Below, in pieces: positions 38,878 through 47,807 of a DNA stretch of 61,628 bases. The stretch covers positions 1-61,628 of the forward strand of contig JAHKAM010000007.1 in assembly GCA_018826515.1 (NCBI GenBank). Reading direction: 5' to 3'. Source of the DNA: Alphaproteobacteria bacterium. GTDB taxonomy: Bacteria; Pseudomonadota; Alphaproteobacteria; Caulobacterales; Caulobacteraceae. The position numbers were made by a program, and so were the translations under genes. Under the pieces are notes generated by a model that did no database searches, was not told where the DNA came from, and worked only from the letters and a program-made list of their open reading frames with translations. Each line of letters opens with the position of its first letter. Position 1 is the first letter of the stretch.

Positions 38878-40433
38878 CCCGGCGCGGGCTGGGATTGGCG
38901 GCGGGGGCGGTCGCTCTGGGCGGGGCGACCGGCGCGCGGGCCCGTAGCCGATTTCACAGAGTGATGACGGCCAAGGGCGTGGCGTCGTTCGCGCGCGAGG
39001 ACAATGGCGTCCTGGTCGCCCTCGGGATTCCCTATGGGGCGGACACGGGAACGAGACGGTTTCAGCCGCCTGTCCCCCCGCCGGCGTGGGGCGACACGGT
39101 TCTGCCCGGAACCTACGGCCCCGCCTCGCCACAGCGGGGCGCCGAGCCGAACCAGTCGGAAGACTGCCTGCGCCTGAACGTCTGGACCCCGACGCCTGAT
39201 GCGGGACGGCGGCCGGTGATCGTCTATATCCACGGCGGCGCCTATGCGACCGGATCGGGGTCCAGCCCGTTGACGAACGGGGCACGGCTGGCCGCGCGCG
39301 GCGATGTCGTCGTCGTCACCGTCAACCACCGGCTGGGGCCTCTGGGCTATACCTCGCTGGCGCGGCTGGCGCCGGGGTTCGAGGACAGCGGCAATCTGGG
39401 GCAGCTGGATCTGGTGCTGGCGCTGCGGTGGGTGCGGGACAATATCGCGGCCTTCGGCGGCGATCCGGGCTGCGTCACCGTGGTCGGCCAGTCGGGCGGC
39501 GGGGCCAAGATCGCCACCCTGATGGCCATGCCCGCCGCCGCCGGCCTGTTCCACCGCGCCGTGACCATGAGCGGGCAGCAGGTGACCGCCTCCGGGCCGT
39601 TGAACGCCACGCGCCGGGCCGGGGTCTGGCTGGAGGCGCTGGGTCTGACCCCGGACCGGATCGACGAGGTCCGCACGATGCCGGTCGAGCGGCTGATCGA
39701 GGCGGCGGGGGCGACCGACCCCATCCTCGGCGGCTCGCTGTATTTCGGACCGGTGCTGGATGGACGCAGCCTGACCCGCCACCCGTTCTGGCCCGACGCC
39801 CCGGCGCAGTCGGCCCGGATCCCGATGATGATCGGCAATACCCGCGAGGAGACCCTGGCCTTCCTCGGCGGCGATCCGGCCAATGCGGGGCTGAGCTGGG
39901 AGACCCTGCCCGCCCGGCTGACGCCGTCACAGATGCGGATCGACGTGGCGCCGGAAGAGGTCGTGGCCTGGTACCGGACGAACCATCCGCGGATGACGCC
40001 GGACGAGGTGCTGATCCGGGCGACGACCGCCGCCCGCAGCTGGCGCGCCGCCGTGATCGAGGCGGAGATGCGGGCGGCGCAGGGTTCGCCCGCCTTCGTC
40101 TATCAGCTGGACTGGGCGAGCCGGATGCCCAATGGCCGGACCGGCGCCTACCACACCTCGGACATCCCCCTGATGCTGGACAATGTCGCGGCCGAGGGCT
40201 CGGGGGCGGTGGGTCCCGACGCCCAGACGATGGCCGACCGGATGAGCGACGCCCTGCTGGCCTTCGCCCGGACGGGCGACCCGAACCATCCGGGCCTGCC
40301 GGCGTGGACGCCTTATTCGCTGGCGCGGCGCGAGACCATGATCATGGACCTGCCGCCCCGGATGGAGGACGATCCGCGTGGAGACGAGCGGCGGTTCTTC
40401 GGGCGGATTCCATATTTGCAGCCGGGGACATGA
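38859..40433 (+). CDS. Type-B carboxylesterase with Tat-like signal
   Basis: 524 residues from a GTG at 38859, overlapping the molybdoenzyme gene by 19 bases. The N-terminus LTRRGLGLAAGAVALGGATG resembles a Tat signal. Carboxylesterase/cholinesterase motifs: SEDCLRLNVWTP, oxyanion loop YIHGGAYATGSG, nucleophile GQSGGGAKIATL, and catalytic His in GAYHTSDIPLML; the acid is likely Glu in NTREETLAF. The overlap links it to the b561/Mo operon, though a functional connection is not obvious. Confidence 0.9.
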   Translation: MVRGHLTRRGLGLAAGAVALGGATGARARSRFHRVMTAKGVASFAREDNGVLVALGIPYGADTGTRRFQPPVPPPAWGDTVLPGTYGPASPQRGAEPNQSEDCLRLNVWTPTPDAGRRPVIVYIHGGAYATGSGSSPLTNGARLAARGDVVVVTVNHRLGPLGYTSLARLAPGFEDSGNLGQLDLVLALRWVRDNIAAFGGDPGCVTVVGQSGGGAKIATLMAMPAAAGLFHRAVTMSGQQVTASGPLNATRRAGVWLEALGLTPDRIDEVRTMPVERLIEAAGATDPILGGSLYFGPVLDGRSLTRHPFWPDAPAQSARIPMMIGNTREETLAFLGGDPANAGLSWETLPARLTPSQMRIDVAPEEVVAWYRTNHPRMTPDEVLIRATTAARSWRAAVIEAEMRAAQGSPAFVYQLDWASRMPNGRTGAYHTSDIPLMLDNVAAEGSGAVGPDAQTMADRMSDALLAFARTGDPNHPGLPAWTPYSLARRETMIMDLPPRMEDDPRGDERRFFGRIPYLQPGT

Positions 40434-40436
40434 GCC

Positions 40437-41588
40437 ATGCGTGACATCTGCCTAATCGCGACGGCGCTGCTGGCCCTGTGGGGGCAGGCCGCCGCGGCCC
40501 AGGTTCCCGGCCCTCCAGACTGTGTCGGCAAGGTGAGCTGGATGGGTCCGCCGGCGCACCCGGCCATTCCGGCAACCGCCTTCGACAGCCCGGAGATCCT
40601 GCCGACTCGGTCGGACGACCCGGCCCTGGACGACCTGTTGCACCGCGCCGCCTCCGCCATGGGCGCGACCTCGATGGCCGCCGCGGTCGGTGATGCGCGC
40701 GGAGTCTGGAGCGGCCGCGTCGGCGAGACCGATCAACCGCTCTACTGGTGGGCCAGCGCCGGCAAGATGGCGACCGCGATCGCCATTCTGCAGATGGTCG
40801 AGGAGGGTCGCGTGGCGCTCGACGATCCCATCTCGCGCTGGATCGATGGCGTTCCCCTTGGTGACCGGATCACGCTGGCGATGCTGCTGGAGCACACCTC
40901 GGGCCTGTACAGCGCCAACGAGGAGGCGTCCGTGCGAGCCGATCCCCGTTTCCGCACGCTGGGGGAGTTGGTCGATGTCGCCGCAAGGGAAGGTTCCCTG
41001 TTCTGCCCCGGCCAGGCCTGGCGCTATTCCAACACCAACTACTGGCTGCTGGGCGGCGTGATCGAGCAGGTTGACGGCGTTCCGTTGGCCGAGTCGCTGA
41101 CGCGACGCATCGTGCAGCGTGCCGAGCTGACCGGCTTCCGGATTCTTGCCCCGGACGACGCCCAAGCTGATCTTGTCCCCGCCGGAGAAGCGAATGCCGC
41201 GACGGGAGAGGTTCCGGCCAACCCCGCCTGGGTGGGCGCCGCCGGTCCGGTGGCGGCGACGCCGGAGGCCATGATCGCTTTCACAAGGGCCCTGCTATCC
41301 GGTCGTCTGCTGGATCGCGAGACGGTCGTTGGGCAGTTGGCCCGATCCTGGCCCATGTTCGGGCAACCGCAGTTCTACGGGCGGGGGCTGATGCTGTATG
41401 AACCGCCGGACCGTCCGGGCGTGATGTGGATCGGCCACAGCGGCGGCGCGCCCGGCGTTCGGACCGTCGTGGTCTGGTCGCCCACGGACCAGGCCTTTGC
41501 CTCCGTGGCGATCTCCGGACCCGGCAGCGCCGAGGCCGTCGCGAACCGACTGCTCCAGTTGCGGGCGGCGTCCCGCGGGATCCGGTAG
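40437..41588 (+). CDS. Exported serine hydrolase, beta-lactamase/DD-peptidase (class C) family
   Basis: 383 residues with signal peptide (MRDICLIATALLALWGQAAA). Three active-site elements: SxxK as SAGK in WWASAGKMATAIAILQ, YxN as YSN in WRYSNTNYWLLGG, and the KTG equivalent HSGG in WIGHSGGAPGVRTVV. MLLEHTSGLYS is also typical. Such proteins are esterases, D-amino-acid amidases or DD-carboxypeptidases more often than true beta-lactamases. Three bases after the carboxylesterase stop, so same transcript. A cysteine pair (C29, and FCPGQ) may form a disulfide. Confidence 0.88.
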   Translation: MRDICLIATALLALWGQAAAAQVPGPPDCVGKVSWMGPPAHPAIPATAFDSPEILPTRSDDPALDDLLHRAASAMGATSMAAAVGDARGVWSGRVGETDQPLYWWASAGKMATAIAILQMVEEGRVALDDPISRWIDGVPLGDRITLAMLLEHTSGLYSANEEASVRADPRFRTLGELVDVAAREGSLFCPGQAWRYSNTNYWLLGGVIEQVDGVPLAESLTRRIVQRAELTGFRILAPDDAQADLVPAGEANAATGEVPANPAWVGAAGPVAATPEAMIAFTRALLSGRLLDRETVVGQLARSWPMFGQPQFYGRGLMLYEPPDRPGVMWIGHSGGAPGVRTVVVWSPTDQAFASVAISGPGSAEAVANRLLQLRAASRGIR

Positions 41589-41604
41589 GCGGACGCGGGC
41601 CGGC

Positions 41605-42648
41605 TCAGACCTCCGCGCCCTCGGTCCGCTTCTTCATCATGGCGTCGAAACTGCCCCAGACGCCTTCGGCGCCGTGCCAGGCGCCGGTGGTGGCGGCCTT
41701 GGAGTATTCGGTGGCGCGGGCCTCGAAGAAATTGGCGTGCTCGACGCCCGACAGCAGCGACTGCAGCCACGGCAGCGGGTTTTCCTTGACGCCGTAGACC
41801 TCGGGCAGATGCAGCTGGCGCAGGCGCCAGTCGGCGATGAAGCGGATGTATTGCTTGATGTCGTCGGGCGTCATGCCGTTGACCGGCCCCATCTCGAAGG
41901 CGAGGTCGATGAAACGGTCTTCCATATCGACCACGGTCTTGCAGCAGTCGACGATGTCATCGGCGACCTGGGGCGTGACCGCGCCGGTCTCCTTGTTGAA
42001 GGCATGGTACAGCTTGATGATGCCGTCGCAGTGCAGGCTCTCGTCGCGGACCGACCAGCTGACGATCTGGCCCATGCCCTTCATCTTGTTCTGGCGCGGG
42101 AAATTCATCAGCATCGCGAACGAGGCGAACAGCTGCAGCCCCTCGGAGAAGCCGCCGAACATGGCCAGGGTGCGGGCGACGTCGGCATGGGTGTCGATGC
42201 CGAACTTGCCCATGAAGTCATGCTTGTCGCGCATGGCCTCATATTCCATGAAGGCGCCGAACTCGCTCTCGGGCATGCCGATGGTTTCGAGCAGCAGGGC
42301 GTAGGCGGCGATGTGGATGGTCTCCATGTTGGCGAAGCTCGCCAGCATCATCTTGACCTCGGTCGGTTTGAACACCCGACCGTAGCGCTCCATGTAGTTG
42401 TCCTGGACCTCGATGTCGGCCTGGGTGAAGAAGCGGAAGATCTGGGTCAGCAGATTGCGCTCGTTGTCGGTCAGGTTGACCGCCCAGTCCTTCATGTCCT
42501 CGCCCAGCGGCACCTCTTCGGGCATCCAGTGGACCTGCTGCTGCTTCTTCCACATGTCGAACGCCCACGGGTAGCGGAAGGGCTTGTAGGCCGCCGAGGC
42601 GGTGAGCAGGCCGGGGGTGGAGGGCTTGATCGAGACGTGCGCGTTCAT
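41605..42648 (-). CDS. nrdB: Class Ia ribonucleotide reductase beta subunit (R2)
   Basis: 347 residues. Diiron-oxo protein that generates the tyrosyl radical for dNTP synthesis. Iron ligands and radical site: D78 in TQADIEVQ, E109-x-x-H112 followed by Y116 in METIHIAAYALL, and the later E and H ligands in FSEGLQLF and DESLHCDG. The radical tyrosine makes it class Ia. It lies 5.4 kb from nrdA and on the other strand. NrdR-box-like sites lie about 80-125 bases upstream. It converges with the serine hydrolase. Confidence 0.96.
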   Translation of the reverse strand: MNAHVSIKPSTPGLLTASAAYKPFRYPWAFDMWKKQQQVHWMPEEVPLGEDMKDWAVNLTDNERNLLTQIFRFFTQADIEVQDNYMERYGRVFKPTEVKMMLASFANMETIHIAAYALLLETIGMPESEFGAFMEYEAMRDKHDFMGKFGIDTHADVARTLAMFGGFSEGLQLFASFAMLMNFPRQNKMKGMGQIVSWSVRDESLHCDGIIKLYHAFNKETGAVTPQVADDIVDCCKTVVDMEDRFIDLAFEMGPVNGMTPDDIKQYIRFIADWRLRQLHLPEVYGVKENPLPWLQSLLSGVEHANFFEARATEYSKAATTGAWHGAEGVWGSFDAMMKKRTEGAEV

Positions 42649-42724
42649 CGGTAAAACAGCTCTGACGGCGAATCCGGGATTGAGGATTCACCATGCGGGT
42701 GGATGGCCCCGGCGCCAAGCCGAA

Positions 42725-42773
42725 ATACGGCTATATTGCGATCACTTTTTGCGCGACCGCTAGATATGGTAGG
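42725..42773 (-). promoter_or_regulatory. Possible tandem NrdR boxes upstream of nrdB
   Basis: CCGCTAGATATGGTAG (centre 42764/42765) has eight of ten core positions of the palindrome C-W-A-T-A-T-A-T-W-G. GGCTATATTGCG (centre 42733/42734) matches well only in its right half. Centre spacing is 31 bases, the usual three-turn separation for NrdR. Located 80-125 bases before the nrdB ATG. Confidence 0.45.
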
Positions 42774-42899
42774 TGGGACGAAGGTCTCTGGGGATGCGGC
42801 TGGGGACAAGCCCAAGCCCTGTCTATGGCGGGGCGCACAGGTCTCGCGCGCGTCCAGGCGCGTGAAGCGCTAGTCTCGTCAGCGGAAAAGGAGGCCTCC

Positions 42900-43550
42900 A
42901 TGACCTATACCGTCTATGGCGCGACGGGATCGGGCTCGGTCCCGGTCGAGGCGGCGCTGACCCTGATCGGCGCGCCCTATGCGGTGATCGAGGCGGCGAC
43001 CTGGGAGGGCGAGGCCGAGCGCGACAAGGTCGCCCCGGTCAATCCGATGCGGCAGATCCCGGCCCTGGTTACGCCCGGCGGCGAGACCATCACCGAGAGC
43101 GCCGCCATCCTGATCTGGCTGGCGGAACAGCATCCCGAGGCGGCGCTGGCCCCGGAAGCCTGCGATCCGCGGCGGGCGCAGTTCCTGCGCTGGATGACCT
43201 TCGTGCCTGCGGCCGTCTATTCCATGTTCTGGGTCCGGGACGAGCCGTCGCGGCTGGCCGGTGACGACCCCGCCGCCCAGGAGACGATCAAGGCGCGCAC
43301 CGCCGAACGCATCGCCGATTGCTGGGCGAAGATGGAAAGCCGGATCGCGCCCGACCGCTTCCTTCTGGGAGCGGAACCTACGGTGCTGGATCTCTATGTC
43401 GCCGTGGCCAGCCGCTGGACGCCGCACCGCAAGCGCTTCCATGAGGTCGCGCCGCGCATGGGCGAGGTGATGCGGCGCGTCGACGCCCTGCCCGAACTGG
43501 CGGATTTCTGGGCCGAACGGTTTCCGCTGGTGGGGCGCTACGGCAGCTAG
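42900..43550 (+). CDS. Glutathione S-transferase
   Basis: 216 residues from the ATG at 42900, with AAGGAGG five bases upstream; the longer ORF from 42693 overlaps the nrdB promoter and is rejected. N-terminal thioredoxin-like domain (VYGATGSGSVPVEAALTLIG, NPMRQIPALVTPGGETITES with the cis-Pro and Ser/Glu glutathione contacts) and a helical C-terminal domain (FLLGAEPTVLDLYVAVASRW). The N-terminal catalytic residue is probably Ser in the GSGSVP loop. Substrate unknown. Confidence 0.9.
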   Translation: MTYTVYGATGSGSVPVEAALTLIGAPYAVIEAATWEGEAERDKVAPVNPMRQIPALVTPGGETITESAAILIWLAEQHPEAALAPEACDPRRAQFLRWMTFVPAAVYSMFWVRDEPSRLAGDDPAAQETIKARTAERIADCWAKMESRIAPDRFLLGAEPTVLDLYVAVASRWTPHRKRFHEVAPRMGEVMRRVDALPELADFWAERFPLVGRYGS

Positions 43551-43559
43551 GGCCGAGCG

Positions 43560-45734
43560 TCAGGCCGCTTCGGCCTCGAGCGCCGCCCGGACGGCGGGAA
43601 GGTCGCCGGACAGGGCCCGGTTGACCATTGTCAGCAGGCCGGCCTGGTTGATCGGCTTGGGCATATGGGCGTTCATGCCGGCGGCGAGGCAGCGGCCCAC
43701 GTCCTCGGGCATGGCGTCCGCGGTCATGGCGACGATGGACAGGGCGTCGCCGGTCCCCGGCATGGCGCGGATGCGGCGCGTGGCCTCGAGTCCGTCCATG
43801 TTCGGCATACGCACGTCCATCAGCACCAGATCGAAGGGCTGTTCCGCCACGGCGTCGAGCGCCTGCTGACCGTCGCTGACCTCCACCACCTTGCAACCGA
43901 AGGCCTCGAGCATGATGCGGGCGACCTCCCGATTGACGGGGTGGTCGTCGACCACCAGCACGCAGGGGACGCGACCGGCGTCCTCGACCGGAGCGGGCTC
44001 GGCAATCTCCGCGGGCTGGCTTTCCTCGACGGCGTCGGCGACCCGTTCAAAGGGCAGGTGCAGGATGAAGGTCGAACCTTCGCCGAGACGGCTGTCGACG
44101 TCGATGCGACCGCCCATACGGCGCACCTGTCGCGCCGCAAGGGCCAGTCCAAGGCCGGCGCCCGAATGATTGCGGCGGATGGAGGCGTCGCCCTGGGCGA
44201 AGGCCTCGAACAGGTCCGGCAGGAAGGCGGGCTCAATGCCGCAGCCCGTGTCCGAGACCCGGATGCAGACGCCTTCGCCGGCGCGATCCAGCCGGATCAC
44301 AACCTCGCCCTGTTCGGTGAATTTGACGGCGTTGGCGATCAGCGGGTGAAGGGCCTGGCGCAGGGCGCGCCGGTCGGCCGTGAACCGGGCCCGGGCCGGG
44401 AGGCGGTCATCGATGCTGAGTCTGAGTCCCCGCGCCTCGGCCGCGGCAAGGCTGGGCGTAACGGTTTCCCGCGCCACCGCGGCCAGATCGAGCGGTTCGT
44501 TCGTCAGGACGTCGTCGCCCCGGGCGAAGTCCAGGATGTCCTCGACCAGCATGAGCAGGCCATCGCTGGACTGCCGGATCTGGCGGGCCTGACGGACGGC
44601 CTCGGCGTCGAGGCCCGGACGACTGGCCAGGACGTCGGCGAAGCCGGCGACTCCGTTCAGCGGCGTGCGCATCTCGTGGCTCATCATGGCCAGGAAGCGG
44701 GAACGGGCGGCGGCGGCGTCCTCGGCCTTGCGGCGGGCCTCCTGGGCGGCGAGGGTGCGGGCGCGGAGGCGGGCCTCAAGCCGACGACGCTCCGTCATCA
44801 CCGTCGAGATCGGCAGGATGGTGGCGACCATGGCGAGAAGATACAGATTATAGATCCCCAACCGCCGCAACATCGGCGAAACCGCCTCAAGTCCCGGAAC
44901 CTCGGCCAGCCGGGTCAGATGCACGGGGCCATGGCCCGTCAGGGTCGCCACCCCGCTGATGGCGGCCACCAGGAAGACAGCGGCCGCGGTCTTGGTCGGT
45001 GAAAGCCGCAGGCAGATCAGCAGCATGGGCGGGAAGGTCAGGTAGGCGACGGACAGATCGTTCTGCCAGAAGACCGCCGTGGTCACGACCAGCATGAGGG
45101 CGAACAGGCCGACGGCCTCCGGCGCACTCGCGCGGGTCATGCCCTTGAAGCGATGCGCCCGCGCGATCAGGAGCAGGATCGGCGTGACCAGCAGAAGGCC
45201 CAGAAGTTCGACGATGAAAAAGGAATAGATGTTGAAGACGGCCGCGGTGGTGAGTCCGGTCTGACGCACCAGCATCACCACGGCGAAGCCGATGGTGGCG
45301 ATCACGGCCACCGCGGGGACGGCGGAATAGCCGGCGAAGGCCAGAAGACGCTTCGGGCGCCGCATGTCGAGCGCGGCGCCGCAAACGCGACGGGCGAGGA
45401 AGGCGCAGAGGAAGGCCTCGCCCATGTTCATCAGCGCATTCAGCCAGAGCAGCATGCCGCCGTCGCCGCGAATGACGTTGCTGTACAGATTGATGGTGAA
45501 ACAGGCGATCAGAACGGCCACCGCGGGCCGGCGATGCAACTGCAGCAGGGCGGCGGCGAGGATGCCGTTGGAGACCCAGACGGCGACGGCGTCGAAGGTC
45601 GCGACGCTCCAGTGGCCGATCAGCTGCGAGGCGGCGAAGAGCAGCACATAGAGCCAGGCGGGCGGGCCCGCGACGCGGCCTGCCTCATGCCTGAAAAGAC
45701 GCCAATGTCCCCGCAACCGGTTCCCTCCGGCCAT
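43560..45734 (-). CDS. MASE1-type membrane hybrid histidine kinase with receiver
   Basis: 724 residues from the ATG at 45734 (MAGGNRLRGHWRLFRHEAG); the frame is open further upstream into the VanZ-like gene, and no strong ribosome binding site was seen. Eight or so hydrophobic segments (about 25-300) form a MASE1-like sensor. Then a coiled linker, HisKA with SRFLAMMSHEMRTPLNGVAG (H box), ATPase with NAVKF, DTGCGIEP and GAGLGLALA, and a C-terminal receiver (about 580-700; VVDDHPVNREVARIM, phospho-Asp in LMDVRMPNMDG, SIVAMTADAM, MPKPIN). No Hpt domain is fused, so a separate phosphotransferase is needed for onward signalling. Confidence 0.92.
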   Translation of the reverse strand: MAGGNRLRGHWRLFRHEAGRVAGPPAWLYVLLFAASQLIGHWSVATFDAVAVWVSNGILAAALLQLHRRPAVAVLIACFTINLYSNVIRGDGGMLLWLNALMNMGEAFLCAFLARRVCGAALDMRRPKRLLAFAGYSAVPAVAVIATIGFAVVMLVRQTGLTTAAVFNIYSFFIVELLGLLLVTPILLLIARAHRFKGMTRASAPEAVGLFALMLVVTTAVFWQNDLSVAYLTFPPMLLICLRLSPTKTAAAVFLVAAISGVATLTGHGPVHLTRLAEVPGLEAVSPMLRRLGIYNLYLLAMVATILPISTVMTERRRLEARLRARTLAAQEARRKAEDAAAARSRFLAMMSHEMRTPLNGVAGFADVLASRPGLDAEAVRQARQIRQSSDGLLMLVEDILDFARGDDVLTNEPLDLAAVARETVTPSLAAAEARGLRLSIDDRLPARARFTADRRALRQALHPLIANAVKFTEQGEVVIRLDRAGEGVCIRVSDTGCGIEPAFLPDLFEAFAQGDASIRRNHSGAGLGLALAARQVRRMGGRIDVDSRLGEGSTFILHLPFERVADAVEESQPAEIAEPAPVEDAGRVPCVLVVDDHPVNREVARIMLEAFGCKVVEVSDGQQALDAVAEQPFDLVLMDVRMPNMDGLEATRRIRAMPGTGDALSIVAMTADAMPEDVGRCLAAGMNAHMPKPINQAGLLTMVNRALSGDLPAVRAALEAEAA

Positions 45735-45751
45735 ACCCGATATGGGGAGCG

Positions 45752-46165
45752 TTAACGGGAAGGCGTAAACAAATCGGTCGCCTTGGGACCCGACTGGTGT
45801 TCCGGGGGGCTCGCGGTCTGAAACGCCTCTCGAGGCCGGAAGCCGCGCCAGACCACCCAGAGCAGCAGGGCGGTGGCCACGCCGAGCACATCGGCGAGAA
45901 GGTCTCCCCAGCTGGGATCGCGTCCGACGTAGCCCTGAACGACCTCCACTCCCGCGCCCAGGGCGATCGCCAGCAGCGCGGCCCAGGTCCGGGGCAGGCG
46001 CCGAAACAGCACGCCGAGGCTCCACAGGATCAGGCCGAAGGCGATGAAATGGGCCGCCTTGTCCCAGATCAGGTTTTCGGAATCGATCGTCCCGCCGGGC
46101 GCCAGCATCAGGGCGACGAGGACGGCGAGCACAAAAGCGCCGGCGAGGCGAAGAGACAGGCGCAT
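45752..46165 (-). CDS. VanZ-like membrane protein
   Basis: 137 residues from the ATG at 46165 (MRLSLRLAGAFVLAVLVALM). Four hydrophobic segments. The VanZ-like pattern is seen in LIWDKAAHFIAFGLILWSLG, ALGAGVEVVQGYVGRDPSWG and DLLADVLGVATALLL. VanZ proteins are linked to teicoplanin tolerance in Gram-positives, but the family is broad and the role in Gram-negatives is unknown. A Pro/Ser-rich tail follows. The gene precedes the hybrid kinase by 17 bases. Confidence 0.85.
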   Translation of the reverse strand: MRLSLRLAGAFVLAVLVALMLAPGGTIDSENLIWDKAAHFIAFGLILWSLGVLFRRLPRTWAALLAIALGAGVEVVQGYVGRDPSWGDLLADVLGVATALLLWVVWRGFRPREAFQTASPPEHQSGPKATDLFTPSR

Positions 46166-46199
46166 ACGATTCAGGACTTTCCGGGAGACCCAGCTTCTA

Positions 46200-46763
46200 T
46201 CAGCCGAGGAGCAGTATCCAAACCCCTGTGGCGGCGAAGCCGGCCGCCGCGGCCAGCCGGATCCAGGCCAGCGGCAGTCTTTTCGCGGCCGTCTCACCGA
46301 GCAGAACCGCCGGCCCGTTGACCAGCATCATGCCGAGGGTCGAGCCGGCCACGACCAGCGGCAGGTTCTGGAACTGGGCGGCCAGCATGGCCGTGGCCAC
46401 CTGGGTCTTGTCGCCCATCTCGATCAGGAAGAAGGCGGCCGTGGTCGTCCAGAAGACGCCGGAAAAGGTCCGTTCGGTCCGGTCGGGGGCCTCGTCCATC
46501 CGATCCGGAATCAGGGCCCAGACGGCGAACCCCAGAAAGGCGACGCCCACGACCCAGCGTATCCAGTCCCCATCCATGAAACGGGCCAGCACCGAACCGG
46601 CCAGGGCCGCGAATCCGTGGTTGGCCAGGGTGGCGACCAGGATGCCCAGCAGAATGGGCAGCGGTCGCCGCCATGCCGCAGACAGCATGATGGCCAGCAG
46701 CATGGTCTTGTCGCCGATCTCCGCAAGGGCGACGAGGCCGGTCGATACCAGAAAGGCTTCCAA
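46200..46763 (-). CDS. GDT1/TMEM165 (UPF0016) family cation transporter, probable Mn2+ exporter
   Basis: 187 residues from a TTG at 46763, giving MEAFLVSTGLVALAEIGDKT. The two family signatures E-x-G-D-K-[TS] are present as ALAEIGDKTMLL and LIEMGDKTQVA, in two homologous three-helix halves. Bacterial members (MneA in Vibrio) export manganese. A yybP-ykoY riboswitch lies just upstream and is known to sense Mn2+ and to control UPF0016 genes, so manganese efflux is the likely role. Upstream in-frame codons to 46952 fall inside the riboswitch and are not translated. Confidence 0.9.
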   Translation of the reverse strand: MEAFLVSTGLVALAEIGDKTMLLAIMLSAAWRRPLPILLGILVATLANHGFAALAGSVLARFMDGDWIRWVVGVAFLGFAVWALIPDRMDEAPDRTERTFSGVFWTTTAAFFLIEMGDKTQVATAMLAAQFQNLPLVVAGSTLGMMLVNGPAVLLGETAAKRLPLAWIRLAAAAGFAATGVWILLLG

Positions 46764-46822
46764 GGCGTCTTCATTCGCGGGGGTTCGGCGGACAGACCAG
46801 CGGCGTCGCAGCCGGCCCCCGC

Positions 46823-47040
46823 GTGGAAGCACCCTGCGAAGCCAGCGGTCTTGCCGTGACGCCTGGGGTCCTATCGCTCGCGCCGCGGGCGCTCGCTGCT
46901 TGAGGACCACGCCCTCAAGTCGCCGCGCACCGCGTGCGCGACATAGGGCCACAAGGATCTTTCCGCGCCATCCTCTCCGGGCGAGAGGAAGTGTGTTGAC
47001 GCGAACCCCGCTGATCGGCGCGGGCGGCTACTCCCCGATG
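46823..47040 (-). promoter_or_regulatory. yybP-ykoY (Mn2+) riboswitch
   Basis: On the minus strand the order of conserved segments is CGGGGAGTAGCCGCC (47026-47040), then GCGTCAACACACTTCC about 30 bases later, an ATGGCGCG stem, variable hairpins, and finally GGCAAGACCGCTGGCTTCGC ending near 46830. GGGGAGTAGC, CGTCAACAYACT and the CAAGACC region are the hallmarks of the yybP-ykoY aptamer, in the right order. It precedes the GDT1-family gene by about 60 bases. The TAG of GGGGAGTAG is also the stop codon of the PAP2 gene upstream. Confidence 0.82.
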
Positions 47041-47807
47041 ACGGCGGGCGGTGTATCCGGCCCGGGTTCGGGAGGCAAGGCGTCATCATGCAGGCCGGTA
47101 TCGCGCACCGCCTGACGCCGGCCGATGGCGTAGGCGACCAGCCAAAGCGCGACGGCCCAGGCCGCGCCGGCGCACCAGCCCGCGAACACGTCGGAGGCCC
47201 AGTGAGCGCCGAGATAGACCCGGGTCAGGCCGATAAGAAGCGCCACCGTCATGGAGGCCGCCAGCACGAAGGCCTTCAGATGGGCGCGCGGGAAGGCCCG
47301 GGTCAGCATGACTCCCAGGCTGAGATAGAAAACGGCGGCCAGCAGGGCGTGGCCCGACGGGAAGCTGGCGTTCAGGGTTTCAACAGCCTGGTAGTCCGAA
47401 GGCGGACGGTCGCGCTGGAACACCGCCTTCAACCCTTCGCTGAGCGCGACGCCGCCGGCGAGACCGAGCACGAGCAGGAGGGCCGAGAGTCGTTTGCGCT
47501 GGATCAGCAGGAAGGCGATGGCGATCACCGCGAACAGGCCGAGGACCGAGATTCCGCCCAGCGAGGTCAGGTCGGCCGCCGCCTCCTCCAGCCACCAGGG
47601 GCCCCGGGGATCGCCCGCGACCGGCTGCATCCAGGCCAGCACCGCCTGATCGAAGGCCTGGCCGTCGGCCTCGGTGACATCGTCGGCCACCTCGACGAAG
47701 GCCAGCACGCCCAGGGCGATGACGAACAGGGCCGAGACCGCGGCGATTTCCGTCCGGGCGATCCGTAGCATCCGGCGCAAAAAGGTCAGGGTCCGTGAGG
47801 TGGTCAT
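47028..47807 (-). CDS. PAP2-superfamily membrane phosphatase
   Basis: 259 residues from the ATG at 47807 (MTTSRTLTFLRRMLRIARTE); ATGs up to 47909 are in frame but poorly supported. Three phosphatase motifs: KAVFQRDRP (KX6RP type), NASFPSGHALL and TRVYLGAHWASDVFAGW. About six membrane helices with the active site facing the periplasm. Likely dephosphorylates a lipid phosphate, for example undecaprenyl diphosphate or phosphatidate. Its last codons GGG GAG TAG lie in the aptamer of the downstream riboswitch. Confidence 0.9.
   Translation of the reverse strand: MTTSRTLTFLRRMLRIARTEIAAVSALFVIALGVLAFVEVADDVTEADGQAFDQAVLAWMQPVAGDPRGPWWLEEAAADLTSLGGISVLGLFAVIAIAFLLIQRKRLSALLLVLGLAGGVALSEGLKAVFQRDRPPSDYQAVETLNASFPSGHALLAAVFYLSLGVMLTRAFPRAHLKAFVLAASMTVALLIGLTRVYLGAHWASDVFAGWCAGAAWAVALWLVAYAIGRRQAVRDTGLHDDALPPEPGPDTPPAVIGE

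Noticed and set aside
42693..42899. Upstream extension of the glutathione S-transferase
   Set aside because: It overlaps the putative nrdB regulatory sites, and a strong AAGGAGG stands right before the ATG at 42900.
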